A stretch of DNA of 64,000 bases. It comes from Terrimesophilobacter sp038243605. GTDB lineage: Bacteria > Actinomycetota > Actinomycetes > Actinomycetales > Microbacteriaceae. The notes under the pieces were generated by a model. That model was not told the DNA's origin. It was given only the letters and a program-made list of their open reading frames with translations, and ran no database searches. Positions within the stretch are counted from its first letter, which is position 1, and each line of letters begins with the position of its first letter. Location of the stretch: positions 248,001-312,000 of the forward strand of contig JBBSQX010000001.1 in NCBI GenBank assembly GCA_038243605.1. Direction: 5' to 3'. Below, piece after piece: positions 53,052-61,491 of the stretch. The position numbers and the translations under genes are program-made.

Positions 53052-53063
53052 CTTGAGAGGCGA

Positions 53064-53504
53064 CTACTCCTCGTAGTTGCGATCAATGAGCTTGGAGAGC
53101 ACTATCGCCGAGCGGGTGTGGTCCACGTTCGGGGCAAGCCGCAGCTTCTCGAGGGCGACCTCGAGGCTCGAAATGTCGCGAGCACGCATGTGCACGATGG
53201 CATCCGCACTACCGCTCACGGTGCCGGCGTCAACAACTTCTGGCACGGCCGCAAGGATGCGACGCAAATCATCTGGCGACACCGTGCCGCGACAGAAGAG
53301 CTCAACGTACGCCTCTGTTGCGAGGCCGTCGACGTTCGGGTCCACCTGCACGGTGAAGCCGCGAATCACCTTGTCGGCGACGAGACGATCAACACGGCGT
53401 TTGACTGCGGAGGCGGAGAGCCCAATAACTTCGCCAATGTTTCCGTAGCCTGCGCGGGCATTCTGGCGAAGATGGTCGATGATTTTGTAGTCAAGGCTGT
53501 CCAT
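53064..53504 (-). CDS. Lrp/AsnC family transcriptional regulator
   Basis: 146 residues with the usual AsnC-type HTH (DYKIIDHLRQNARAGYGNIGEVIGLSASAVKRRVDRLVADKVIRGF) and a C-terminal RAM effector domain (AYVELFCRGTVSPDDLRRILAAVPEVVDAGTVSGSADAIVHMRARD). It is divergent from the DDAH-like gene, and in related actinobacteria an Lrp regulator is often next to such arginine-related enzymes. It probably senses arginine or a derivative. Confidence 0.92.
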   Translation of the reverse strand: MDSLDYKIIDHLRQNARAGYGNIGEVIGLSASAVKRRVDRLVADKVIRGFTVQVDPNVDGLATEAYVELFCRGTVSPDDLRRILAAVPEVVDAGTVSGSADAIVHMRARDISSLEVALEKLRLAPNVDHTRSAIVLSKLIDRNYEE

Positions 53505-53666
53505 CCGCCCACCATACGGTGAATTTTTGTGTCAAAGGGCCCCATCACGCAGCATCAGTGCGCATTTCGCCAAGAAGTGTTCGATACGGCCGTGACAAAC
53601 TGGTAGTGGCGTCCCGTTCCGGGGCTCAAGCGAGTGACAGTGTCCGCCATCGACTCGGAGGACGAC

Positions 53667-54530
53667 ATGACCCAAACGCACGCCCAAAACCAGACCGCGA
53701 CCATTGAACGCAAGGTGTCGAAGAGGTCGGTACTCATGTGCCGCCCCGATTTCTTCACGGTCAACTACAAGATCAACCCGTGGATGAACCCGGAGAAGCC
53801 GACCGATACCTCGCTCGCGGTGAAGCAGTGGCAAGACCTTTACGACATCTACGTTGGCCTCGGATTCGACGTGCAGCTCATCGACCCGATTGATGGCCTG
53901 CCCGACATGGTCTACGCCGCCAACGGCGGGATTGTGCTCGACAACATCGCCTACGGTGCAAAGTTCACGTACGCGCAGCGCCAGCCTGAAGGCCCCGCCT
54001 ACATGGACTGGTTCCGTGAAAACGGCTACGACGTTCGTGTTCCGAAGAACACGAACGAGGGCGAGGGCGACTTCTTGCTTGTCGGGGATGTCATCCTCGG
54101 CGGCACGGGCTTCCGCTCGAGCACCGACAGCCACCGTGAGGTCTCGGAGATCTACGGCCGCGACGTGATTTCGCTCGAGCTCGTGAACCCGAATTTCTAC
54201 CACGTGGACACCGCGATCGCCGTGCTCGACCCCGAGCCGGCCACCGATGGTACCCAGAACATCGCCTACCTGCCGTCAGCATTCAACGAGAAGGGCCTCG
54301 CGGTTCTGCAGGAGCGCTACCCGGATGCGATTCTCGTCAGCGAAGAGGATGCCGCCATCCTCGGCCTCAACTCGTACTCCGACGGCTACAACGTTGTGAT
54401 CGCTGCCAAGGCGAAGGGCTTCGAGCAGCAGTTGCGCGATCGCGGTTACAACCCCATCGGCGTTGACCTCTCCGAGCTGCTGCTCGCGGGTGGCGGCGTG
54501 AAGTGCTGCACGTTGGAACTGCGCCACTAG
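53667..54530 (+). CDS. Dimethylargininase/arginine deiminase-superfamily hydrolase
   Basis: A 287-residue pentein-fold amidinotransferase-type enzyme, DDAH-like. It has MCRPDFFTVNYKINPWM at the start, ANGGIVLDNIAYGAKF, a catalytic His in NPNFYHVDTAIAVLD near residue 177, and a catalytic cysteine in the C-terminal GGVKCCTLELRH. It probably hydrolyses methylarginines or a related guanidino compound to citrulline. ATG at 53667 follows GGAGG. Its TAG stop lies inside the first unit of a 14-bp tandem repeat. Confidence 0.88.
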   Translation: MTQTHAQNQTATIERKVSKRSVLMCRPDFFTVNYKINPWMNPEKPTDTSLAVKQWQDLYDIYVGLGFDVQLIDPIDGLPDMVYAANGGIVLDNIAYGAKFTYAQRQPEGPAYMDWFRENGYDVRVPKNTNEGEGDFLLVGDVILGGTGFRSSTDSHREVSEIYGRDVISLELVNPNFYHVDTAIAVLDPEPATDGTQNIAYLPSAFNEKGLAVLQERYPDAILVSEEDAAILGLNSYSDGYNVVIAAKAKGFEQQLRDRGYNPIGVDLSELLLAGGGVKCCTLELRH

Positions 54531-54600
54531 AACTGCGCCACTAGAACTGCGCCACGAGAACTGCGCCGCCAGAACTGCGCCGCCAGAACCGCGCCGCCAG
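54517..54600 (+). repeat. 14-bp tandem repeat, six copies, running through a stop codon
   Basis: Units of the type AACTGCGCCACTAG start at 54517, 54531, 54545, 54559, 54573 and 54587. The last copies drift to GCCGCCAG, and the sixth has AACC. The first unit encodes the end of the DDAH-like gene, including its TAG. The array then fills most of the spacer before the convergent MFS gene. Confidence 0.95.
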
Positions 54601-54622
54601 TAATAGAGCGCCGGGGTGCGGC

Positions 54623-55945
54623 TCAGAACTTTTGACCCTCGGCCTCTACGATCGCAATTTCTTGTGTGGCGAGCTCACGCGCTGCTGCTTCAGTGGCGTA
54701 GCCGAGGCTCAACTGTGGCCAAGAGCGCGAGTAGTGCACGCGCACGTTCTTGTACCGCATGAGCCAGTACAGGCAGACGGCGGCGGCGAGGATGCCAGAA
54801 ATGGCAGCAACACCGAGGCCCCACCGGGGTCCGAACTGGTTGACGACCCATCCGACAAAGGGGGCGCCGATCGGGGTTCCCCCGACAAAGATGGCCATGT
54901 ACAGCGCCATCACTCGCCCGCGCATGCTCGGCTTTACCGAGGTTTGCACCATCGAGTTGGCGGTGGTGATGAACATCAGGGCCGAGAAGCCAATGAGTGT
55001 CAGAGACACCGCAAACATCTCGAACGTGGGCATGAAGGCTGCCAGCGCGCTCGCCAGCCCGAACAGCGCCGCAGAGAGAAAGATGGTGCGCATCCGTGGC
55101 CGCTCCTGCCGGGCAGAGAACAGGGCCCCCATGACGGAGCCTATGGCCATTACCGAGCTGAGCACGCCGAACTCCGCCGCACCCTCGTGGAACTCAATGG
55201 TTGTCATGGTGGCGGTGTAGATCGAAAAGTTCAGACCAAACGTTCCAATGATGCCGACCATGATCAGGATGACGACGATGGCGGGTTTCGTGAGCACGTA
55301 GCGGAACCCTGCGACGATCTGGCCGCGTGCTCGCGGTGCTCTCGGCTGCGCGCGCAGCTCACCAACCCTGATGGCGATGAGGGCGACGATGGTCGCGAGG
55401 AAGGTGCCCGCGTTGATGAGGAACACCAATCCGGCACCAACGATGGCGATGAGCACACCGGCGACGGCAGGGCCGATCATGCGCGCCGCATTGAACGACA
55501 CTGAGTTCAGAGAGACAGCGTTCGTGAGGTCCTTCTTCTCGACGAGCTCTGAGACGAAGATCTGTCGCACGGGGGCGTCAACAGCAGAGACGACTCCGAG
55601 CAAAAACGCGAACAGGTACACGTGCCACAGTTGCGCGGTGCCAGTGATGACAATGATCCCTAGGCCGAGCGCGAGTGCCCCCTGCGCTGCCTGGGTGAAG
55701 AAGAGTACTTTTCTCACGTTGAGGCGGTCGGCGATGAGGCCAGCCCACGGCATGAGGATCAGCACGGGGCCGAGTTGCAACGCCATGGTGATGCCCACGG
55801 CGGCCGCGTTGTGGTTGCTGAGGTCGACGAGCACGATCCAGTCCTGCGCGGTGCGCTGCATCCAGGTGCCGATGTTGGAGGCGAGCCCTCCGACGAACCA
55901 GACCAGATAGTTGTGTTCCCTGAGGGAACGGAACATCAAATTCAC
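54623..55945 (-). CDS. MFS transporter, MFS_3/EntS-like
   Basis: 440 residues with about 12 helices. The start NYLVWFVGGLASNIGTWMQRTAQDWIVLVDLS is characteristic of the MFS_3 (enterobactin exporter-like) group, as is GPVLILMPWAGLIADRLNVRKVLFFTQAAQGALALGLG. A soluble tail of about 30 residues follows the last helix. It overlaps the MarR gene by 4 bp and is probably a drug or metabolite exporter controlled by it. Confidence 0.9.
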   Translation of the reverse strand: MNLMFRSLREHNYLVWFVGGLASNIGTWMQRTAQDWIVLVDLSNHNAAAVGITMALQLGPVLILMPWAGLIADRLNVRKVLFFTQAAQGALALGLGIIVITGTAQLWHVYLFAFLLGVVSAVDAPVRQIFVSELVEKKDLTNAVSLNSVSFNAARMIGPAVAGVLIAIVGAGLVFLINAGTFLATIVALIAIRVGELRAQPRAPRARGQIVAGFRYVLTKPAIVVILIMVGIIGTFGLNFSIYTATMTTIEFHEGAAEFGVLSSVMAIGSVMGALFSARQERPRMRTIFLSAALFGLASALAAFMPTFEMFAVSLTLIGFSALMFITTANSMVQTSVKPSMRGRVMALYMAIFVGGTPIGAPFVGWVVNQFGPRWGLGVAAISGILAAAVCLYWLMRYKNVRVHYSRSWPQLSLGYATEAAARELATQEIAIVEAEGQKF

Positions 55946-56358
55946 TTCTCGGCGAGCTCCTTAAGGATGGGTACTGCGGGCTCGAGTATGCGACGCTGCT
56001 CTTCAGTGAGCGACTGAAGGTGCTGCGTAAACCAGACGTCGCGCCTGCGCCTGGTTTCGTTGACGAACGCGTGCCCCGTGTTGGAGAGGTCGATATGGAT
56101 GCGCCGCCCGTCTTCTTCATCCGTTTCACGGGTGATGTGTCCGGAGGCCACAAGAGCGTTGACGGTGCGGTTCATGCTTGGCGGCGTTACCCGCTCGTGC
56201 TCGCTGAGCGAACCGAGTGATTGTCGGCCGTGAGTGCCAAGGGTGAAGAGTACTGAGCGCTGACTTTCAGAGATGTCATCGTCGGGGGCGTTAGATCGAA
56301 TCCGCCGAGCGAGTCGCTGGATGGCCAGTCGCAGTTGTTGGTTGTTGTCCTTTTCCAC
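55942..56358 (-). CDS. MarR family transcriptional regulator
   Basis: 138 residues with the MarR winged helix: QRSVLFTLGTHGRQSLGSLSEHERVTPPSMNRTVNALVASGHITRETDEEDGRRIHIDLS, including the D-x-D/E-G-R-R wing. It is the first gene of the MarR-MFS operon and is divergent from the hydrolase gene. A palindromic region directly upstream is its probable autoregulatory operator. Confidence 0.92.
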   Translation of the reverse strand: MEKDNNQQLRLAIQRLARRIRSNAPDDDISESQRSVLFTLGTHGRQSLGSLSEHERVTPPSMNRTVNALVASGHITRETDEEDGRRIHIDLSNTGHAFVNETRRRRDVWFTQHLQSLTEEQRRILEPAVPILKELAEK

Positions 56359-56360
56359 AA

Positions 56361-56390
56361 TTGCTTAGCCTAGCAAATTAGTCTGGCTAA
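56361..56390. promoter_or_regulatory. Candidate MarR operator region
   Basis: TTGCTTAG-CCTAGCAA (56361-56376) is an imperfect palindrome, and TTAGCC (56365-56370) is repeated inverted as GGCTAA (56385-56390). It begins two bases upstream of the marR start codon, so bound protein would block transcription of the marR-MFS operon and perhaps of the divergent hydrolase. Confidence 0.62.
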
Positions 56391-56482
56391 TGAATGGTAG
56401 AGATCGCACGAGTCAGGCCTCGGCAATACACTGTGGGGAGCTCAGTATTGAGCCAAGTAAGAGCCCTGGAAAGGGAGATACC

Positions 56483-57349
56483 GTGGCCACTCCAACGTCT
56501 ACACGCGACGACCGCACCTACGTGGATGCCGAAGGCATCACGATTCACTATTACGTGTGGGCCGCCAAGAACCCTCGTGCCGTGATCCAGATTTTGCACG
56601 GACTCGGTGAACACGCCGCGAGGTACGAATGGCTCGCAGGTGAGCTCACCGCTGCCGGCTATACCGTGTACGCGGACGACCACCGCGGTCACGGCCAGAC
56701 CGGGCTCGGGCAAAACGGTGGCGACCACGCGAAACTCGGCAAGCTTGGTGCTGGCGGAATGCCGGCCACGGTGGAGTCCATCCACCAACTGACCGGAATG
56801 ATCCGCGCAGAGAACCCGAAACTCTCGTTGATTTTGCTCGGGCACAGCTGGGGATCCTTCCTCGCCCAAATTTTGGTCGACAAGTACTCGCAGGAATATG
56901 ACGCGGTGATCCTCAGCGGTTCAGCCCTTCGCGTGTTCGGCCAGACGAACACGGGTGACCTGAACGCGAAGTACACGCACCTTGGCTCGACCGGGTACGA
57001 ATGGCTCAGTCGCGACCCAGAGGTGGTGGCCACCGCGGCAGCAGACCCGCTCATGTTCATTGCGAACGGGATGAAGCTGTTCGGCCTTGTCGACTCCCTC
57101 CGGCTTCTGGGTAAGCCAGCCAAAAAGATCGAGAACGACCTTCCCGTGCTCATTCAGGTGGGTAGCAACGATGTAGTCGGTGGGGTCGTGAGCAACGAGC
57201 TTCTCGCCCAGGCGTACCTCACGCGCAGTCGCCTGAGCGATGTCGAGCTCATTGTGTACACGGGCGCTCAACACGAGATCTTCAACGAGACCAACAAAGA
57301 CGACGTGGTGGCGGACACCCTCGCGTGGTTGGCCGATCGAGTGAAATGA
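56483..57349 (+). CDS. Alpha/beta hydrolase, monoacylglycerol lipase-like
   Basis: 288 residues of alpha/beta-hydrolase fold. The oxyanion strand VIQILHGLGEHAARY, the nucleophile elbow LLGHSWGSFLAQ (Ser near residue 118), and a catalytic His in GAQHEIFNETNKD are visible, as is the YADDHRGHGQTG segment of the monoglyceride lipase family. The start is GTG at 56483 after AAGGGAG. It overlaps the HIT gene by ATGA. Confidence 0.88.
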   Translation: MATPTSTRDDRTYVDAEGITIHYYVWAAKNPRAVIQILHGLGEHAARYEWLAGELTAAGYTVYADDHRGHGQTGLGQNGGDHAKLGKLGAGGMPATVESIHQLTGMIRAENPKLSLILLGHSWGSFLAQILVDKYSQEYDAVILSGSALRVFGQTNTGDLNAKYTHLGSTGYEWLSRDPEVVATAAADPLMFIANGMKLFGLVDSLRLLGKPAKKIENDLPVLIQVGSNDVVGGVVSNELLAQAYLTRSRLSDVELIVYTGAQHEIFNETNKDDVVADTLAWLADRVK

Positions 57350-57777
57350 GCACCCTTTTTACCCGCATCATCCGGGGCGAGGAACCAGCGCGTTTCATCT
57401 GGAAAGACGAGCTGTGCGTCGCCTTCATGACGATCGAGCCGCGCCAGCCAGGCCACGTGCTCGTGGTGCCGAGACTCGAAGTGGATCGTTGGCTGGATGC
57501 GCCAGACACCCTTATCGCCGAGCTGATGGTGGTGGCGCACCGCATCGGATTGGCGCAGCGCGAAGAGTGGGGCTCCGACCGCGCTGGTCTCATGATCGAG
57601 GGCTACATGGTGCCGCACCTGCACATTCACGTGTGGCCGTCCTGGTCGCCGCGAGAGTTTCATCCCTCCGGGATCGATCGTGCGGCGGAGCCAGCAGACC
57701 TTCAGGCTGCCGCCGTGCGCTTGAGAGCCAGAATGCGCACCAACGGCTGGGAGCAGTTCGTTCCTGCTGAGGATTAG
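57346..57777 (+). CDS. HIT family nucleotide-binding protein
   Basis: 143 residues with an N-terminal CVAFMTIEPRQPGHVLVVPRLEVDRW and the triad motif HLHIHVWP (H-x-H-x-H) around residue 90. HIT proteins hydrolyse nucleotide phosphoramidates or related AMP conjugates. The ATG overlaps the hydrolase stop, so the two are co-translated. A C-terminal 25-residue helical extension follows the HIT core. Confidence 0.9.
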   Translation: MSTLFTRIIRGEEPARFIWKDELCVAFMTIEPRQPGHVLVVPRLEVDRWLDAPDTLIAELMVVAHRIGLAQREEWGSDRAGLMIEGYMVPHLHIHVWPSWSPREFHPSGIDRAAEPADLQAAAVRLRARMRTNGWEQFVPAED

Positions 57778-57807
57778 TTCAATCGATCAATGGAGCGTGA
57801 TCGTACG

Positions 57808-58134
57808 CTAGAGATTCATGGCGTAAAGGCTGCCAAATCCGATCTGAGCGGCTATCAACAGCAGCGCCAAGCCCACACGAAGCCAGATCGACCGACTCCA
57901 GTTCGCCGCCAAGACCGGGAGTGCGCCAATCAGAGCACTCAGGACAAACTTGTCGATGAGCCTGCCTCTAAACCCGTCGCGAAGCCAGGCATGGCCAGGC
58001 TCATAGAACTCACCCCACTGCCACGCAGAAGCTGCGATCCACCACATCAACGCAAAGATGAACAGTGAGAGTGGAAGCGCCCACAGCAGATGCTTCCAGT
58101 TGGGAGTAGCAGAGGAGAACAACTTCATTGGCAT
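57808..58134 (-). CDS. Small three-helix membrane protein, unknown function
   Basis: 108 residues with hydrophobic segments at about 15-36, 64-80 and 86-105. Its ATG at 58134 directly abuts the TAA of the large SGNH protein gene with no spacer, so its translation probably depends on that gene; an ATG six bases later is also possible. It may help export or anchor the large secreted protein, but that is inference from position only. The family is not recognised. Confidence 0.65.
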   Translation of the reverse strand: MPMKLFSSATPNWKHLLWALPLSLFIFALMWWIAASAWQWGEFYEPGHAWLRDGFRGRLIDKFVLSALIGALPVLAANWSRSIWLRVGLALLLIAAQIGFGSLYAMNL

Positions 58135-61100
58135 TTAGTGCGCCCCAACTAGACCGGATCCTGATCCAGCAAAGCAACCGGCCGTGGTCTTTCCGTTCAG
58201 GTCCACAACCCCGTTGATGATCAACTTTCCGGCTGCATCGACGCTGAGATGTGAGTTGACTTGGGTGGTGTTGTTGGAGAGAGAAACGCTGCCAGCTGAA
58301 CCGCAGATGCGGGCGCCCTTCGTTACAATGCTGACTCGGTGTACCGCGCCATCAGCAGACGTGAAACTTGTTCCGTTGACTGTCGAAAAACCATTGGCGT
58401 AGATGGTGAGATCACCACTCAACTGGACTGTCATCGTTTGTAGACTTACAGTTGCGCATCCTGAAGAGGTCGCATCGAGGACTGTGTCGCTCAAGATCGA
58501 GACCGTTGACCCATTGACGCTGGAGCCCCACGAGGCCATGGTGCATCCGGGGTTTGCGGTGAGCCCCTGTGACCAACTTGGTGCATTGTTAGCACGTGCT
58601 GTCTGGTTCATGAACTGGGTCCAGGAGATCGTTTGGCTCGATTGGTAGTCGGCTGGAGTGGTTTGCGCAGGAAGGCCGCCAGCCATCGTCTCGACGCGAG
58701 ACCCCGGGAAAACGTCACCGCCAAGTGCCCCAGATGCATTCAGCTGGGCCACCGTTTTGCCATCGTTCGAGCTAAATATTCCCGCTGTGTAAACGTCGTG
58801 ACCAATCTTCGCAGTTGATTGGGTCGAAACGCTCCCTACGGCCACGATGCTGCCCGCAACCAGTGGTGTCGAAGTAAGAGTTACGTTTCCGTTCGCGTAT
58901 ACCGATCCACCGATTGCACAGTTGTTGGTGAGTGTGACCTTTCCGGTAACTACGAGATCACCGACAACTGTTCCGTTGGAATTGCAACTAAAGTCGCCAT
59001 CAACATGTAGGTTCCCGTTGATCTTGATGCTGTTCGTGAGCTGCATCGAACCAGCGAAGTAAGAGCCGCCATCACCAAGCATGACGTTCGACGTGGCAAA
59101 GTCGCTTAAGCCACCATCGTCCGTCACTTGTAGAGATGCTCTGGACTCTGTCCCCGACGCGAAGGTGTGATCCACTTCAACGCCGAGTTCGATGGTGCCG
59201 TCATCGAAGATCCATCGGTGCTGTGAAATTGAGCCATCCGGATCGGAGGAGGGGGCGGCGCTGAGGTGGTAAGTCGGGCCGGATCCCGTGACGAGAAACG
59301 CGGCAGTCGGCCGCGCATTTGGCTGAGGGGTGACCTCCGCCACAAACTGGACGCCCTCGCCGGCAGGCGCAACATCGGCACCATAGATCTCAATGCCCCA
59401 CGTTCCCTGCTCGGGCGTGTCGATATCCCAATTCTCGAAGGTTGCCCCATTTTCGTGAGTAGCGCCATGAGGGCTAGTGCGATCGAAACGAACGCCACTG
59501 GGCGAGATCAGCGATGTCACCACGTCGCTGCCCGGCCAAGCCACGCTGACATGAATCGATGTACCTGAAACGAGGAGAGAGCGAGTCAGCGTTTGATTCT
59601 GATTGATCACAAATGTTGGCTGAATAGGTGTGCCAATAAGATCAGCAAGGTAGTTGGCGATCGCCTGATGGCCCTTTGAGTTGGGGTGGAATGACTCGGG
59701 CGCAGCGTCACTGAAGTCGCGCGAGATGAGTACGATTTGATTGATCCAAGGATCCCAATCGCAGGCCTCGTGCCCCTCGAATCCGTACTCCATGTTGAGG
59801 TAATCAAACCCGGACTGAACTGCGGCAATTCCGATCGACCCGTCAGCTTCGATGACCACATCGTTGAGCCATTGCTGATCTAGTGCTTTGACGATTCCGC
59901 ATCCGCCCAAGATGCTGGGTGTCTCGGGAAAGAACTTAGGGTACGAGACGACGATGACGCGTGCGTACGGTGCCTTTGCGCGGATAGTGCGGTAGAGATC
60001 TCGCAGTGACCTATTGATCGCTCCATGGTTCAAATCATCTAACGTCATTTGGACATTCGCGCCTTGCGCTGGCTCGCAGTTGCTTGCGTAGATAGAGATG
60101 CTGAGAATGACGCATTCCGTGAGGAACGGCTTGAACCCTGCGTCATTGCCGCCGATGCCGATTGTTACTAGCCGCGTGTGTTGATCCAAATGATCCAGTT
60201 GCGAGCCTTCGTTCCAGGGCGGGCGGGTGGTGGACACAGAATTACTACTCGGATCGGGAATCTCCGCCCCAGAGCACGCAACGAAGTCCAGCTTGAGCTT
60301 TACGACGCCCGACTCCACTAAACGTTTTGGATAGGCGTTCGGCGACCGGTGGCACAGGTTGTTGTCTTGATCGGTTCCAGGCAAATAGTTCGCAAAGTCG
60401 CCCTCGCCAGACTGATAAGAATCCCCCAGAGCGACATAAACATTGTTAGCAACCGGCGTGCCGTTACGAACCGCGTACACATATCGACCGTTGATCGTCG
60501 AGTTCTCTCTGTGGTGAATGAGCCCGCTTGTCGAGTTGTCGAGGAATGCACCGTTGACTCCGGAGCCTTGGAGCTCCAAGGACGCGCCAGCGGTCGTTCT
60601 TCCACTCGCGAATCCGGCCCGGGCCGAATATCCGCCGAGGCCGGCGTTTCCACCGCTAGCACTGCCAGCTTCCCACTGCACCTTGTCGTAGTTGAAGACC
60701 GTGTCGAAGGCACCCACACCCTTATCTGGTCGGTCGACAATTAGAAGCTGAAAGGAATTGAGTTTGTCTGTAGCGCCCGAGAAATAGCCAACATTGATCC
60801 AGTTGACACAAAAAGCATCGTGCCCCTCAAAGGAGGTTTCTCCGTACCCGTATATGGTGAGTCCGGATCCTACGCCCCGAGTGTCGACATCGGCGAAGAA
60901 CGGGGCAATTATTGGCGTACCAGCGCCGATGAGCCCAAACGGGGTGTATGTCGGGAGGGGTCCCATGAAAGTCACGTTGCCGTTGTTATTTACCCAGAGG
61001 TGGTCATAAGTCGAACCGTAGAAGTTCACGGAGAAGGGAAGGTCAACGCGGCCACTCGATCCATCGTCGTTCGCGGGAATTGTCGTGGTATTACACCCGT

Positions 61101-61206
61101 CGATATCGACAATCACACGCAGCGGGTCTGCATGTGCTGAGACAGACCCCAGCCCCGTCGAAGCAAGCGCAAAAACTACTACGGCGGCAAGCAGAAGCTT
61201 TTTCAA
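58135..61206 (-). CDS. Large secreted multidomain protein: NIDO-like, SGNH hydrolase, PKD-like, bactofilin-like
   Basis: 1,023 residues from a TTG start (61206). A Sec signal (KKLLLAAVVVFALASTG, cut after AHA near residue 26) is followed by a NIDO-like domain (about 40-215; LWVNNNGNVTFMGP). An SGNH/GDSL esterase domain spans about 252-530, with VALGDSYQSGEG, GIGGNDAGF and SFHPNSKGHQ for the Ser, Gly-Asn and His blocks. A beta domain resembling a P-domain (545-630), a PKD-like domain (630-715) and a stretch of short beta repeats (NGNLHVDGDFSC, VVGDLVVTGKVTL) that recalls bactofilin follow. The frame upstream of 61206 is only antisense to the lipoate ligase gene. Confidence 0.82.
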   Translation of the reverse strand: MKKLLLAAVVVFALASTGLGSVSAHADPLRVIVDIDGCNTTTIPANDDGSSGRVDLPFSVNFYGSTYDHLWVNNNGNVTFMGPLPTYTPFGLIGAGTPIIAPFFADVDTRGVGSGLTIYGYGETSFEGHDAFCVNWINVGYFSGATDKLNSFQLLIVDRPDKGVGAFDTVFNYDKVQWEAGSASGGNAGLGGYSARAGFASGRTTAGASLELQGSGVNGAFLDNSTSGLIHHRENSTINGRYVYAVRNGTPVANNVYVALGDSYQSGEGDFANYLPGTDQDNNLCHRSPNAYPKRLVESGVVKLKLDFVACSGAEIPDPSSNSVSTTRPPWNEGSQLDHLDQHTRLVTIGIGGNDAGFKPFLTECVILSISIYASNCEPAQGANVQMTLDDLNHGAINRSLRDLYRTIRAKAPYARVIVVSYPKFFPETPSILGGCGIVKALDQQWLNDVVIEADGSIGIAAVQSGFDYLNMEYGFEGHEACDWDPWINQIVLISRDFSDAAPESFHPNSKGHQAIANYLADLIGTPIQPTFVINQNQTLTRSLLVSGTSIHVSVAWPGSDVVTSLISPSGVRFDRTSPHGATHENGATFENWDIDTPEQGTWGIEIYGADVAPAGEGVQFVAEVTPQPNARPTAAFLVTGSGPTYHLSAAPSSDPDGSISQHRWIFDDGTIELGVEVDHTFASGTESRASLQVTDDGGLSDFATSNVMLGDGGSYFAGSMQLTNSIKINGNLHVDGDFSCNSNGTVVGDLVVTGKVTLTNNCAIGGSVYANGNVTLTSTPLVAGSIVAVGSVSTQSTAKIGHDVYTAGIFSSNDGKTVAQLNASGALGGDVFPGSRVETMAGGLPAQTTPADYQSSQTISWTQFMNQTARANNAPSWSQGLTANPGCTMASWGSSVNGSTVSILSDTVLDATSSGCATVSLQTMTVQLSGDLTIYANGFSTVNGTSFTSADGAVHRVSIVTKGARICGSAGSVSLSNNTTQVNSHLSVDAAGKLIINGVVDLNGKTTAGCFAGSGSGLVGAH

Positions 61207-61271
61207 TTTGTGTCCCGTCAGATTTGACTGAAAACCTACCGTGCCTTTAAGTCCGACCGCTAGCGTTAATG

Positions 61272-61283
61272 GACAAATTTGTC
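61272..61283. promoter_or_regulatory. Perfect 12-bp palindrome upstream of the SGNH protein gene
   Basis: GACAAATTTGTC lies 66 bp before the TTG start of the SGNH gene, where an operator would be. The rest of the 285-bp gap shared with the divergent lipoate ligase gene shows no other strong element. Confidence 0.4.
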
Positions 61284-61491
61284 TACCCTCTTCAAGGTGG
61301 AAGCCTCGACGACGAATCAAATAAGGTACCGCGAGAATAGGAACCACTAGCAGATTCGTCATCCACGAGCGTTCGAGTTGAGGGGTTCGGATTCGCCGGA
61401 AGGACGGCCCGGGAGGATTAAGCTGGCAAGAACCATTTCGACTTCGACTTGATCTCGCGCCAGGGGTCGAACCCACGCACAGGAGGCCTTC

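Noticed and set aside
61440..61480. tRNA T-loop-like GGGTTCGACCC on the minus strand
   Set aside because: The T-stem does not pair and no acceptor or anticodon arm can be formed around it.
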